64,000 bases of DNA from positions 20,718,245 to 20,782,244 of the forward strand of contig CM068322.1 in assembly GCA_034766995.1 (NCBI GenBank), given 5' to 3'. Positions 37,100-48,911 of this stretch are shown in pieces. Source of the stretch: Acanthacorydalis orientalis (lineage: Eukaryota; Arthropoda; Insecta; Megaloptera; Corydalidae). The first letter of the stretch is position 1, and each line of letters starts with the position of its first letter. A model generated the notes under the pieces. The model did no database searches. It saw only the letters and a program-made list of their open reading frames with translations, and had not been told where the DNA came from. Made by a program: the position numbers and the translations under genes.

Positions 37100-38530
37100 T
37101 TCTATTAGTAACAGTGAAATCCGTTTAATATGGTCTGAATTGATATAGCTGAAGTTGAGCTTTTAAAAACACATGAAAAAAAGTAATCATAAGTTTAAAA
37201 ATAGTTTTAAGATATTGAATTATATTTATTTTTCACAATTTTATATCTGATATAAATATTTGTACAAAATATTATAATTTTAGTTTGTAAGAGTTTGAGT
37301 TCTGTGGGAAATTTGTGTAATTTGTAACTAATTGAGAATTAATACAATTTTTATTCTATAAATAAAAATCAAATTCGAAATTTTGGTAGCATATGTCACA
37401 TACTAGTGTATGTTAATTAATTTGTGATAATGAAAATAGTTGAATAATGAACATAATTTCATCATTAGTGTGTAACCCCTAATCAAAAAGTCTAATACAT
37501 AATTCATAGTTATAAATTCATGGGAAAATTATAAATTGATTTTAATAGTTTTCACATGTGTATCAAAAGTAAACGATTTATCAGAATCATAGATTTTTAT
37601 TTTATGAAATCCTAAAATATAAATTAAAAAATAGGTGCAAACTTCTAGAAAATTTTTATTTTTCTAAATAAATACTTAAATAGTAAAACTGTTATTTATA
37701 ACTTATAGTAGTTGTAATTAAATACAAATATTTTTAGACATGTTTTTATTATTCAAAAAGGGTAATTATGTCAAAAAGAATTCAACGATGGTTTATAATA
37801 TAACTGTGAAACAATGAATAATTACTGAATCATTCAAAACATTTATGATCTTTAAAAAAGATAGAATTTTAAAAACATTGCTTACTTTTATAGCATTTAT
37901 ATATAACGTGTTCGTGTTCGTAGACGATTTGTTTATTTTTATCATAAGCTTTATTTACATTTCAGTTTGTTTATTTATAAATGGTTATTAGCTATATGAA
38001 CAATCATTATCCGATATGTGATCATGAAAAAACGTGTGTTTTTATTTATTTTTTCACTATTATTGTTATCGGAGAAAATAAACGCTTTTTCAAATAATAG
38101 TTTTAAATTAAAAACAGGATGTTGTAAATGAATATAAAAAAATAAATTTTAATCAATGCATTAATATTAAATTAATAAAATACTGAAATAATAAAAAAAC
38201 AGCTTAATATAATATATTAAGATAAGTAGTTCTAATAACAAAATACATTGTATTGGTGGCAAAAGCCATTACAGATAGGGAACCAATAAACCTAAATTAT
38301 TAACTAATGCTTAATCGGTTCAAAGCTGATAAGAACGTGTTATCGGACAATAGATGGTAACTCTCTGTACACAAAGCTGAAAATGTATAGGATAACATTG
38401 TGTTGATGAAATGGACCATACGATAGACTCTGTCTGAAGAGAAAGAGAAAAGATTTTAATCAAATTTAATAGATATTTTTATTAGAGATTTATAAAAAGT
38501 TGTTTTATAAATAAACAATTGTTTCACGAC
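37100..38530. other. AT-rich spacer, nothing recognisable
   Basis: AT-rich, with a more complex patch at 38250-38440 that contains no long frame and no familiar motif. Confidence 0.45.
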
Positions 38531-38730
38531 TTAATATATTTTATGATAATATATATATATACATATATATATAAATGTTTATATAAAAATGCCTTTTGTA
38601 CCTTATTCGATGCTTTTATTAAAATGAAATGTAATAAATAATAATGACCTACAATAATTTTATATAAGATTTATTAAAATAATTATTAGTTATTAGAATC
38701 AAATATTTAGATTATGTTTGCACAGCGTGC

Positions 38731-38806
<76 letters not shown>

Positions 38807-38841
38807 GTGTGTATGTATGTATGTGTGTATATATATATATA
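38731..38841. repeat. (TA)n with two (TG)n blocks
   Basis: TA, (TG)7-8, TA, TGTGTGTATG units, TA. The open frame on the minus strand is the repeat read as Tyr-Ile-His-Thr. Confidence 0.95.
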
Positions 38842-39106
38842 TTTGTTTATCTAGATAATGTGTAAATAAGTGAAATAGATTCAAAATATCAAAAGTTCAT
38901 TCCCTATAGCAGCGTTTTCCAAACTTTTCCTATGACGAAATACCTCACAAATCTCGAAATTTTAACTGAATTCCTTGGTTATTTTCTAGGGTAGGTAAAT
39001 ATAAATAATATATACAATAAATGAGTATATCTAAGCGTTAAGAAAACAGTAAACATTTATTTTCAAATGTAATTTAAAACAAAACACAAAAATAGTTACA
39101 TAAACT

Positions 39107-39109
<3 letters not shown>

Positions 39110-39159
<50 letters not shown>

Positions 39160-39178
39160 GAGTATATATATATATATT
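39110..39178. repeat. (TA)n tract inside the hAT element
   Basis: About 68 bp of TA with one TACGAGTA break, in the region 3' of the transposase stop. Confidence 0.95.
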
Positions 39179-39192
39179 GTAAAATTGCATTA

Positions 39193-39852
39193 TTAATGAC
39201 TTCGATATTTGTGGGTCTTTGAAGTATAAATTATTTTGATATCAGGTACACTATTAGAAAGTTAAATTCTCATATCTGATGTACCCTCGAGTCTATTCCT
39301 GAACTTAGATTTGGTTGCAGTATTATATGAAAATCATACCTCGCATAAATATGTCGTTGTAAAGGAAAGTTAATCAAAAATAGCTTCACTTGACACGCTG
39401 GGTACTCTTCTATTAAATTTTTTCAGAAATGATTTAATGAAAATTCCTTGTAAAACTCAATCAGGGTCACTAAGTAAGTCATAATTACTTGTTGTGAAGC
39501 CTGCTGGCTTACCTCTCACTGTAAATAGATTCCGAATTCAGAAATTATCCTCACTGAATTTTGGAAAATATTGAAAAAGAGTTAATTGTATGCCATACAA
39601 GTGTTGTAAAACTACGTTAGAAGCTGCATCACCTAATTTAGAATTTATTTCAGTCAATAATTCATGCAAGGCGAGAAAATAATCAAAATTATTCTGTTTA
39701 ACTCTAGAAAACCAGAATTGTAAATTCCTATTAAAAGATACAATTTTATCTCTTGTATTAAAAATTGTAATATTTTACCCTTGTAATGATAACTTCATTT
39801 CATTGCACATATCTTACAGATACATAAGACTAACAACATTTAAAACATTCAA
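39193..39852 (-). pseudogene. hAT transposase C-terminal region (ZBED5/GTF2IRD2-like)
   Basis: One minus-strand frame is readable for about 220 codons with a few stops. In order it shows LNVLNVVSLMYL, MCNEMKLSLQG, NITIFNTRDKIVSFNRNLQF, the run LALHELLTEINSKLGDAASN and then HLYGIQLTLFQYFP. After that come FTVRGKPAGFTTSNYDLLS, VPSVSSEAIFD, FTTTYLCEV, KSKFRNRLEGTSDMRI, SVPDIKIIYTSKTH and a terminal SH-stop at 39193-39195. This is the C-terminal half of ZBED5/GTF2IRD2-type hAT transposases, ending in the dimerisation region (P..TTYLCE.GFS...... K...RNRL......LR). In-frame stops occur at QG*N, NF*I, PD*V, FD*L, EV*F and RI*L. The N-terminal BED finger and the first catalytic Asp are missing. Confidence 0.88.
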
Positions 39853-40286
39853 GGCTCATATTCATTTTGATAATTTTCCACGGAACACCAGTGTTTCGTG
39901 GAACATAGTTTGAGAAACACTGCTCTATAGTATGGAATTTTAAAAAAATATTATTTATAATTTTTTAATTCTTCAAAGAATAATAATTTTTATAAAGTAT
40001 ATGCTAAGAAAAAAATTCTATTATTTTATTGACTTACCACAATAGTGTGAATGAAAATACAAGGCTTACCTGGAACAAAAAAATGACATTATTATTTTCT
40101 TACATATAAATATCTATAACTATAAATATTTATATCTATAAATAACTTAATATTCAATAATTCAGAAAATGGTTAATATAGTTAAATATGGATTTATATA
40201 TCTCAGTCTTTTTCACCAGTCATGAACCATAAAAAAAATTCTAGTTAAAAATATTCAATAAATTATTATTTATTATTTATATTGTT

Positions 40287-40307
40287 ACTTATATATATAT
40301 ATATATT
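40287..40307. repeat. Short (TA)n microsatellite
   Basis: About 18 bp of TA repeat. Confidence 0.85.
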
Positions 40308-40555
40308 TCTGTAGCGTTTTCATCATTTTCAGAGCAGCAAAGTATAAAAAAAGCTTGTATTGTCAACAAAAAAATTTTTTATGGTTTCTAGAGTGGGAGG
40401 AAGATCAATTGTGGAAGTGAATTAATTCATAATACTAGAATTGTATTGTGTTATATAATTATTTTAAAATTTTAGCAAATTATATTAAAATATATTTTAA
40501 GTTTACAAGTCATTAACAAATAGTTCTAATAAAAATTAATTGTTTTTATTTTTTT

Positions 40556-40600
40556 AGATACTAAAAAAATCTGTTACGAGTTGGTTAGTTTTTGCGAAAA
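40556..40600 (+). CDS. Candidate 45-nt internal exon (tentative)
   Basis: A pyrimidine-rich acceptor (TTTTTATTTTTTTAG) precedes the segment and a consensus-like donor GTGAGC follows it. The length is a multiple of three. One frame is open and reads ILKKSVTSWLVFAKM, and another reads TKKICYELVSFCEN, so the sequence does not fix the phase. Neither product is recognisable. Chance AG...GT pairs are common in AT-rich introns, so this is a weak call. If real, the gene runs on the plus strand with the 59232 candidate. Confidence 0.2.
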
Positions 40601-40619
40601 TGGTGAGCACCTATTTTAA

Positions 40620-42150
40620 AATTTTCAGTTTATATGTTAGTTTGTGGTTCTTTAAATATTTAAGTATTGTTTCTGTATATTACTTTTTTTTAAAAAAAAA
40701 TAATGACATAATGAGATGATAAGTTTAAGGATATAATAGGTCTCATATTTCTTCTACAGTTAAGTTCTACCCTTGCTCGACAATATTAAATTCTCAGTAT
40801 TAATTTTTCTGTCGCTTGTTGGCTAGTCGAATGTAATAAATTTACTCGAGATGAAAGTTTTTTAAAGATTTTTTCTTGGGTAATTAAAGAAAATGTTCAT
40901 AAACATTTAGTTTTTCAATTACGTAATGGAAAAGGTTGATCAGTATGTTTCTTGTCAAGCATATTTTTAATTCCAGATCATAAAATTAAATTTGTCTCGC
41001 CTTTTTGTGACGATTTGACTTCATCTTAGAAAAATTAGCAGGCCACTAAGAACATTTTCATATCAAAAAGTAATATAAAGTAAAAAATAAAATACTGAAT
41101 TTTCTTTGAGTGGAAATCAAATTGGAGTACAAATACTTTTAAGGTCATCACCCTATATTTGAGCGAGCTTATTTAGGGACAGACAGTCAATGCGTTATAA
41201 AATCACACCTTGCTAATTTTATTATAATAAACGTTCATAAAACAGCAGATATTGAAATAAAGGATCCTTTATTATTCCTATATGTATTCTTATTCGAAGT
41301 ATAAAAATCAACTAATAACTATGAAATTTTTTATGGTCAGTCTTGCGAGTTTACTTGCATACTAATAATTTTTTATAAATTTTCTTTGTAGAAATAAATA
41401 AATAAATATCTAATGATTGAGATTTAGAGTCAAATTTTCAAATTCAGATTCTGTTTATGGAAAAAATACAAAAATTTCTAATTCATTTTGAAACATTTGC
41501 ATATTTGTAGTAACATTTAAAATTTAACAACAAGTACATGAATAAAAATTAATATTATATTATTTGAAAAATGTGGGATGCTACTTAGATTATAAGAATT
41601 TAAAAAATGATAAATATTATTAAATATTGAACAGAATAATAATACACATTTTTACAGACTAATAATTGAGAAATAAACTGTAATTTAAAATGATATAAAA
41701 ACACATTTTCAGAAATATTTACTTTAATAACGTTTAATAGAATTTAATTTTAAATTTTCCACCAAATTAAAACATTTTTTTTATATTTAGGGAATTAAAT
41801 TTGTGCAGAGCGAGTATTTCAAATGAATGGAAGTATAGCTATGTATACATTTTCATTTATGCTCTATGTAACATATTACATAAACAATTTTATAATTTTT
41901 TTCCTGAAAGTATAAAAATTAGGTCAATATCTAATATTAAAATGATGTGTTTCAACGTAGAAATAGTGAATAGAATAAGAATGTTTATTGAAGATTGAAC
42001 ATTTTGTTTCAAAAGTATAAATTCTATAACGAAAATAAAGAATAAAAATAATAGTATGTAATTAATTTCAAGTTTCATTCATTTTCATTTCATATATAAG
42101 TTCAATAATACAAATAGTTTAAATGAAATCAATCAAACAAATCAAAAGAA
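40620..42150. other. AT-rich spacer, nothing recognisable
   Basis: AT-rich sequence. A 65-codon plus frame (41801-41998) follows an acceptor-like TTTTATATTTAG near 41790, but it ends at random stops and resembles no protein family. Confidence 0.45.
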
Positions 42151-42199
42151 AAATCTTTAAAAATGATCAACATAATTTTCCATTTTATCAAAGTAAACC

Positions 42200-42680
42200 G
42201 AATGATTGCAAATTAAACCGTATGTAAATAATATGTTATGCATCGCAGTCGAATAGCCCAAAGTGAAATATCTTCGAGCGCACCGCCTTAAATATAAATC
42301 GTTTAATATTCTCGTATAAACATTTGCGAATATACCCACGACATTATTAGTTATATCTACCCGCACATCAATCGATCGATCTAACCTCAAACTGAGTATG
42401 AAGCCGCAACTGGTTGATTCGTGCGATGGTTCGATTCAGTGATTCAGCGATGACACAATGTTCCGAGCTCGGCGGCTGTGTAGTGATCAGTGAGCGGGAA
42501 AACGGGAGCACGCACGCGTGAAATGTTTGCATACGGCTGGCATAGGAGCCGGCGAATATGGTCGAGGCACCGGATTCAACGTTCTGATAGCTGCGGCGTT
42601 TACAACAACTTCGAATAACACGCCAGAGACATGTATGTCGACGATCTCTTGTTTTCGTATCAAGATATCTTATAGAATGT
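42200..42680. other. Less AT-rich, CpG-containing island
   Basis: The sequence holds GAGCTCGGCGGCTG, GCACGCACGCGTG and GGAGCCGGCG, and has many CpG dinucleotides for this window. A minus-strand 77-codon frame (42157-42390) overlaps its left part with no recognisable product. The composition would suit a promoter or 5' untranslated exon, but no core promoter or start codon context can be fixed. Confidence 0.35.
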
Positions 42681-43027
42681 TCATATTAAGGACTTAAGGA
42701 GTCTATTATCCACTCTTTGTTTTGATAACATGGTACATTTTTATTTATAGAAATTTATAAAGGATAAGGAAGATAGTTATTGATCTCTTTCAGTTAAGAA
42801 TCGAACGGATCAATCTTTTATAATAGTAAAAATGTAATCACAATATTTAAAATTTTCTAATTTATTTGATAAATTGAATAATTTATAAAATTTATTGATT
42901 ATATATTAATTAAAAAATAAATCCCTTTACAATTTTACCAGAATAGAAAGTTAATACCTTTTTTACAATTTAATTTGTAAAGTAAGTAAGTTTTTTTTTT
43001 AAAATAACACATCACTAAAATTCAAAA

Positions 43028-43330
43028 TATAGTCGACCTTCCTATATCAGAGAATGCGTTTCGTGTTATAGCTAAACCGTGTTCTTGTAGTGTGTCTGAA
43101 TTTTTGAACAAGAAATCATCTACTGAATTAATTTTCAGTAAGAACAGCGAAGCACAAACTTGCATTATTATGTATACAAGGGGAATTCCCTGTTTATGTC
43201 AACCAAAACAGTGTGATGGAAACATTCGTGCTATTTGAGGGTTGTCCAAGTTTATTAAATTGTCCTATATGGAAACCGTGAGGACTGTCGCAATTTTTGT
43301 ACAGTGTTATATCGAAACCGTGATTTAACA
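43028..43330. mobile_element. Possible diverged pogo-like end
   Basis: AGTCGACCTTCCTATATCAG followed by ATGCGTTTCG and ATAGCTAAACCGTG resembles the AGTAAACCCTCCTATAATGC start of the neighbouring MITE. No matching right end was found. Confidence 0.3.
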
Positions 43331-43333
43331 GTA

Positions 43334-43786
43334 CAGTAAACCCTCCTATAATGCGGTAATCTCATAACGCGTTTTCCATATAACGCAGAGCAAAAATTTC
43401 GACAGACCTCCCATAACGCTGTACTCTTATAACACAGTTTCTATATAATATAACTTAATTAGCTTAAGCAGTCTCCATATAGTATGATTTTTTTCTATTA
43501 CACTCTTACGGTTGAAATTAATGGAAAATTACCTCATTTTTTTCATCCACATACATCACTATTTTTCAATAAAAATAATTTAAAATATGTATGTATATAT
43601 TTACTGCCTTTTTTATCTATAAAAATTTATTTTATAACCGTATTCGTCATAGCATGGTATTTTGAGAATGCAGTTTTTATATAATGTAGAATCAGTCAAC
43701 CTTATTTATATGTACTCCTGAGTTTCACTTAACGCGGTTTCCATATAATGCGGTACGAATTAATTGCGTTATAAGAGGGTTGACTG
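43334..43786. mobile_element. Pogo/Tigger-like MITE
   Basis: The left end CAGTAAACCCTCCTATAATG and the right end, read inversely CAGTCAACCCTCTTATAACG, are terminal inverted repeats flanked by TA (43332-43333 and 43787-43788). The match also continues 5 bp outward (CAGTA), so the true ends could be 43329 and 43791. The subterminal regions repeat ATAACGCG.TTTCCATATAA.GC several times, a pattern of pogo/Tigger-related miniature elements. There is no transposase frame. The 66-codon frame at 43484-43684 is in AT-rich filler. Confidence 0.7.
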
Positions 43787-44068
43787 TACTGTATTATATG
43801 AGGGATGGTGTATATGTTTTTTTACCTTTAGAATACTATTATATATTTTTAGTTTTTTGTATACCTTAGCACTCTGAAGATAATGAAATTACTATCTAAA
43901 TCCGCATAACGAACAATCAATAGTCAATTAGTAAATCAGTAAATTAGTTGCAGCTATATTATCAAACTAAAACAGTTTAAAACTATGAACGTTTGAAAAT
44001 GAATTTGATTTATTTTTGTTTAAATGTAGTTTTACTTTTTTATGTAAATATATAAACTGATTTATAAA

Positions 44069-44091
44069 GTATATATATATATATATATATT
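44069..44091. repeat. Short (TA)n microsatellite
   Basis: About 22 bp of AT repeat. Confidence 0.9.
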
Positions 44092-44099
44092 TCTTTTTT

Positions 44100-45315
44100 A
44101 TAATAATTATTTTAATACTTAAAAAGCGATTTTTTTAAAAAAGTAATTATTAAAAAAATACTCTTTTTTATCTTTTAATGAATATTTTGTGGATGGAAAG
44201 GTAAAACAGAAAGTACGTACATAGAAAATGTATTCATTTTTGATATACGTTGGTCGGGAGTATAATCCAGGGTTTGCTGAATACAAAAAACACTCACCCA
44301 CTTGTCATTAGTTCATTAGTATGAAGTCTTATACATTTTATAATTAAATTTTTGTTCAAGTAAAAAAAATATTAATATGTATATTTGATTTAACAGAAGA
44401 ATTGTCTCAAATATTTTAATATTTATTGATACAATTAACAAAAAGGGTATTAAAATCCGATTAATGTGCAATTTTTTAACTTCACATGTCTTGCAATCCA
44501 TAGCGGAAAACTTTTATAATCTTTGAAGTATATGAATTAAAAGAGGTTATTCATCTTTGATATGGAATATATTTTTTTACGATTAATAGAGTAGTTTTAT
44601 AACTAAAATAAAATTTAAATGCGAAGTCAAACTAATGAAAGTGTATCTTTTGTAACTATTAAAGAATATATTAGACAAAATATCTTTTGTCTACATGTAT
44701 CAATTTTTCAAAAATATAAACTAGAATACAACTACATGGTTTTTAAAATAATTTAAATGAAAAAACATTGAAATTATACAATGAGTAAATTGTCAACAGA
44801 CTTTTTGAATAAAACAGTACCTTATAAAAAAAATATAAGAGTGTTGATGAAGAGTGTTGTTAAGATATATAAGAGTGTTTAAATTTAAGATTCATTTTAA
44901 TAATTAAAATTTCAAATAATTTACTGTACAATTTTTTTCAATTGAAATTAATATAGTTTAAATAAATAAGAAAATATTGCAAACAAAAAATATAATAAAA
45001 TATTTCATTAGCATACATTCACAAAAATTATAATATATTAAAATGGTGCTAGTAATGAAATAGAATTACAATTTTTAAGTGAAAAAATATTTAAAACTAA
45101 AAATAAAAAAGATATACAATAATACATAAAATAGTTATCATTTAATATATAAAAAAATCACGAATTTTCAGAGATTACAATAAAATATATACTAAATCCT
45201 TCCCATTAAGTTTTACAACGTCAGTAATCCGGTCGAGTTATCATAGACCCTTGCGAGCTTTAGATGAAGGTTAGAAATTATGTACTGATAAAATATTTTA
45301 TTTAGGTACACTATA
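44100..45315. other. AT-rich spacer, nothing recognisable
   Basis: Low-complexity AT-rich sequence with two minus-strand frames of 60-61 codons that look like chance. Confidence 0.5.
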
Positions 45316-45317
45316 AG

Positions 45318-45318
<1 letters not shown>

Positions 45319-45355
<37 letters not shown>
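45319..45355. repeat. (TA)n microsatellite
   Basis: About 36 bp of TA repeat. Confidence 0.95.
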
Positions 45356-45358
<3 letters not shown>

Positions 45359-46145
45359 TTTAACGTAAATGATTTTAATATTACGAATTAAATAATAATA
45401 AATCTAGATAAAAACGAATTCGTTAATGATAAATCCATGAATTTTGTATAATCTGTGTTTTACAAAACTTCATTACAAAAAATTATGCTTTACACAAAAA
45501 ATAGCTCATTAAAACAGGTTTTTATAGTTTATACTAAAACTTTTCATTATTATTTGTTTTTTTAATAATACCATACAGCTTTTTGAACTGAAAAATAAAT
45601 GTAATACCAGTTTTATTTCATTTTATTTTTAAATAAATACTGCAGTGAACTGCTAATAAACAAGTGTTTAATAAAAAGTATAAACATACTTATCAAGTAT
45701 TTATGCAATTACATGCAATTTACTCATTTACTCGAAAAAATTCAAAGGAAAATTATTAAATTTTTTTAATCTTTTATGTAATTTGTCATCATAAATGTTG
45801 CCAAACTGAATTTTTGTAACTTATTTAATATTTTTTATTTTAATTTGGTTAACTTGTAACACAATTTTCTACACATGCGTTTTTACAAAAAAATAATATT
45901 AACTTTTCATGTAAGTAATTTTATATAATTATGCAACAAACCTTCTTTTAAGAAATGTCAAATTAAATTAAATTTAAAAAAAGACATATGTTTAAAATTT
46001 TATTCTTGTTAAGTTCAAATGTGGAATATATAGATTTTTAATTCACCAACGTTGTTAATTTAAATTTATTAACAGAGAATTATCTATTTATATCCTGTTA
46101 TTTTATTAAATATTTTTTGATAAAATTATACTTGTGCTCTACGCT

Positions 46146-46374
46146 TGATATATCGTTGATGCTTTATTTTCAGAAGTTTCATACTTTTGGATCATCTGAA
46201 TTTCTACTTTCTAGTACTATTTGTATCATGTGTGACATTTTCAGGTAGACTTTAGATAGTTTGATAACTAGTTATTTAATTGATACCTGAAGTTGACACA
46301 AGTGTCAAAACTAGTAATAGAAAACGGAAACACGAGTGATTTAAAAGGACGAAAACAAACCGAACAGTCAATCC
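46146..46374. mobile_element. Foldback/MITE element, copy 2
   Basis: An imperfect inverted repeat along its whole length: TTTCTAGTACTATTTGTATC then GTGTGACATTTTCAGGTAG on the left pairs with the inverse of GATACCTGAAGTTGACACAAG and CTAGTAATAGAAA on the right. The right arm aligns with the right arm of the 17131-17340 copy. Outer ends are less certain than the core, and no clear target duplication was found. Confidence 0.6.
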
Positions 46375-46379
46375 AATTA

Positions 46380-48330
46380 TTAAATAATACATTAGTGTCA
46401 TAAATAATATTTTTTTGAAATAATATAATTATTTTTATGATTTCTTTTAAAAATTTATTTTTATGACAAATCCTTTTATTTTTAATTGAAGATATCTTTG
46501 AAATTCAATATAAAATTTAGTTAAAAATTGAAATAGTTTTAATCATTATTATTATATCAATAATAAAGTAATCTAATCAACGATTTTTTTAAAAAAGTGA
46601 TTATAAATTGAGAAAACTAATAAATCGATAAGAATAAAAAACAGTTACCAGTGAACAATATTTTAAATATTTGGTTTTTAAAATTACTATTAATTTTTTT
46701 TTTTAAATATTCTTTTCCATAATACTTTTAGACAAGTAATAAATTATTTTTTCATGAGAACATTATGTTAGAATTATCAAATGAATGCGATTTTATTAAA
46801 AATTCGTTTCTTATTTTTTTGAATAAGCAAAATTTGAAAATATTAGAATTTACTATTTTATATTTAATAAATTATTTATTCTTTTTTTATTAATGAATCC
46901 AATTTTAAATTGTGTCATTAATTACTTATAATGTTACTGGAATTAATGATTTTTAATAAAAATTAAAGACTTATTTTATAAATAAATACTGTGAAATTCC
47001 AAAAATCACATAATTTTTTTACAATTTTTTTTTCAATATTTATTGATAATTATGTAGTGAAAAAATTTATGGTTTGTGGGAAATTAAATTCATGTATGAA
47101 ACTGAATTTTGTAATAGTATCAAAAATTAGAATTGTAAATTAGACTTTGTACATTATGGACCGAAAAGAGAGTAAAACAAAGAAAAGAACAAAGCAGTGA
47201 AAATCAAATCAAACACATTGTTACTTACTAAAGTTACTCTATTCTTCATCATAAATATTTTAAAATATTTGCGTTGGTTTTTATTTTTTTCTTTGCATTA
47301 GCTCTTGCCGTTTCTTTAGTAATATTTTTTTGATATAATGATAAGGAAGTTTGGAGAGTTTATAGATCTTTCCTTCTTAAATTAAAAAAAACATTATTGA
47401 AATATTATTATTCAACTATTGACTAATTAAAATATTGATAAAATAATAAAAGAAGTATTTATGAATTAATGACGTTATAGTAGTATTTATAGAAAACTAG
47501 ATTTGCAATTTTCAAAAATTCCTAAATTAAGTAAATTTTTGAATATATCTATTGAAAAAAATAATGGTTTTAAATAAGAAAAAGTAATTAATTCTAAGTA
47601 AAAATCAGTAAAAGTATAGTTTTTCTAACAGACATTAACTAGATAAAAAAATAAACATGAGATTTATTGAAAATGGCAGAAATATACTCCAATTCATGCT
47701 TTAATATATATTTCCAAGTAACGGTTAATCAAATAACAATAAAATATCTTTTTAAGTATTATTTTATTCGAAGGTCCATAAAATTTCCTTTTAATTTCAC
47801 ATTCAACTTATTTCAGTTTTATAATAAGGTTATTTGATAAAATAACTGGACCTTTAAATTTTAATACGGCCTGCATAAACTCCACAAGTTTTATATTCTA
47901 ATGAATTTACGCACACATTCGTAACATATGGCGAATTATGTAAATTTGCAAATACTCCGTCAATCAAATATAATTTGTGTAAAACATACATGTATGATAT
48001 TATATACGGTTTGTAAAATCGTTAACAAAATGAACATTGAAAAATAAATTCTCATGTAGATTAATTTCTTTGAGCTCATTGTGATTAAAATATAATTGAC
48101 CCTTCACAATGTTCATACATAATAATTTTTTATACACTTTTTTTCACTTAATGCATTGCAAATTTAATGAGAAGTACAATTGTATAAGAGAAATTTCAAC
48201 AAAAGTTCATACACGAATTCCATGCTAATAAGTAATTCATTCCACCGGTTTAAATTAAGTAATTTATAACAGAAAAAAGGTGAAAACATGCCATTTTCAC
48301 GTACAATTTTATTAAAGTGTAAATAAAATT
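46380..48330. other. AT-rich spacer, nothing recognisable
   Basis: About 2 kb of A/T-run sequence without long frames or microsatellites, the longest featureless block in the window. Confidence 0.5.
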
Positions 48331-48339
48331 ATCTAATTG

Positions 48340-48690
48340 ACACGACTCGCGAAAAAAAATCAAATTGCCTTAACGTCTAAGGAATCTAATTCACATTCCG
48401 GAAACGAATCCAAAAATCCATATAATTGTTAACTTGTGATGCGGGTAGCGAATTTGTCTTCCGTTCTCAAACTCATTTAGAACAGTAGCGGTGGCTTTCC
48501 TGTATGTCAGCTCATGCCACGTCTGGCCTACTTTTATTCCGATCTTCGTCCAATCGACTTAAAACTTTTCTCTGTGCGTGTTTATTGGATAAACTCATTA
48601 AAAGCACGCTATAGGTGGTGTTAAGGCCGCTGTACTGTCGTGATTATAGAAAACGGCGATCGACGGAACGGCAACAAAGATATCGTTATT
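48340..48690. other. Less AT-rich island, unknown
   Basis: Complex sequence with CCGGAAACGAATCC, GCGGGTAGCGAA and GGCGATCGACGGAACGGC. No frame over 60 codons. Possible regulatory element or noncoding exon. Confidence 0.3.
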
Positions 48691-48709
48691 TAGTCAATAG
48701 ACATATGTG

Positions 48710-48855
48710 TATATATATATATATATAATGCCAGTATAAGTTCAATATATAATTATTTATTCTTTGTCTATTTTTGGCAAATTATGCGAATGGTTTAAAT
48801 ATCGGAAAATTGTACATTATAAACACTGTTTTTCTTTAACCTATTAAATATTATC

Positions 48856-48908
<53 letters not shown>
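48710..48908. repeat. Two (TA)n tracts
   Basis: A short block at 48711-48727 and a 48-bp block at 48860-48907, separated by about 130 bp of AT-rich single-copy sequence. Confidence 0.9.

Positions 48909-48911
<3 letters not shown>

Larger units (their letters stand above)
38910..39922 (-). mobile_element. hAT transposon relic with TIRs and 8-bp TSD
   Basis: The left end CAGCGTTTTCCAAACTTTTC and the right end, read inversely CAGTGTTTCTCAAACTATGT, form the CAG-starting terminal inverted repeats typical of hAT elements. They are flanked by CCCTATAG (38902-38909) and CTCTATAG (39923-39930), an 8-bp target duplication with one change, which is the hAT hallmark. The element is 1013 bp, so it is an internally deleted copy keeping the 3' part of the transposase gene (39193-39852). 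A (TA)n tract at 39110-39178 lies between the gene end and the left end. Confidence 0.9.

Noticed and set aside
41791..41998. Exon starting after TTTTATATTTAG
   Set aside because: The acceptor is plausible, but the following frame has an early stop in one phase and no donor of quality in the others.
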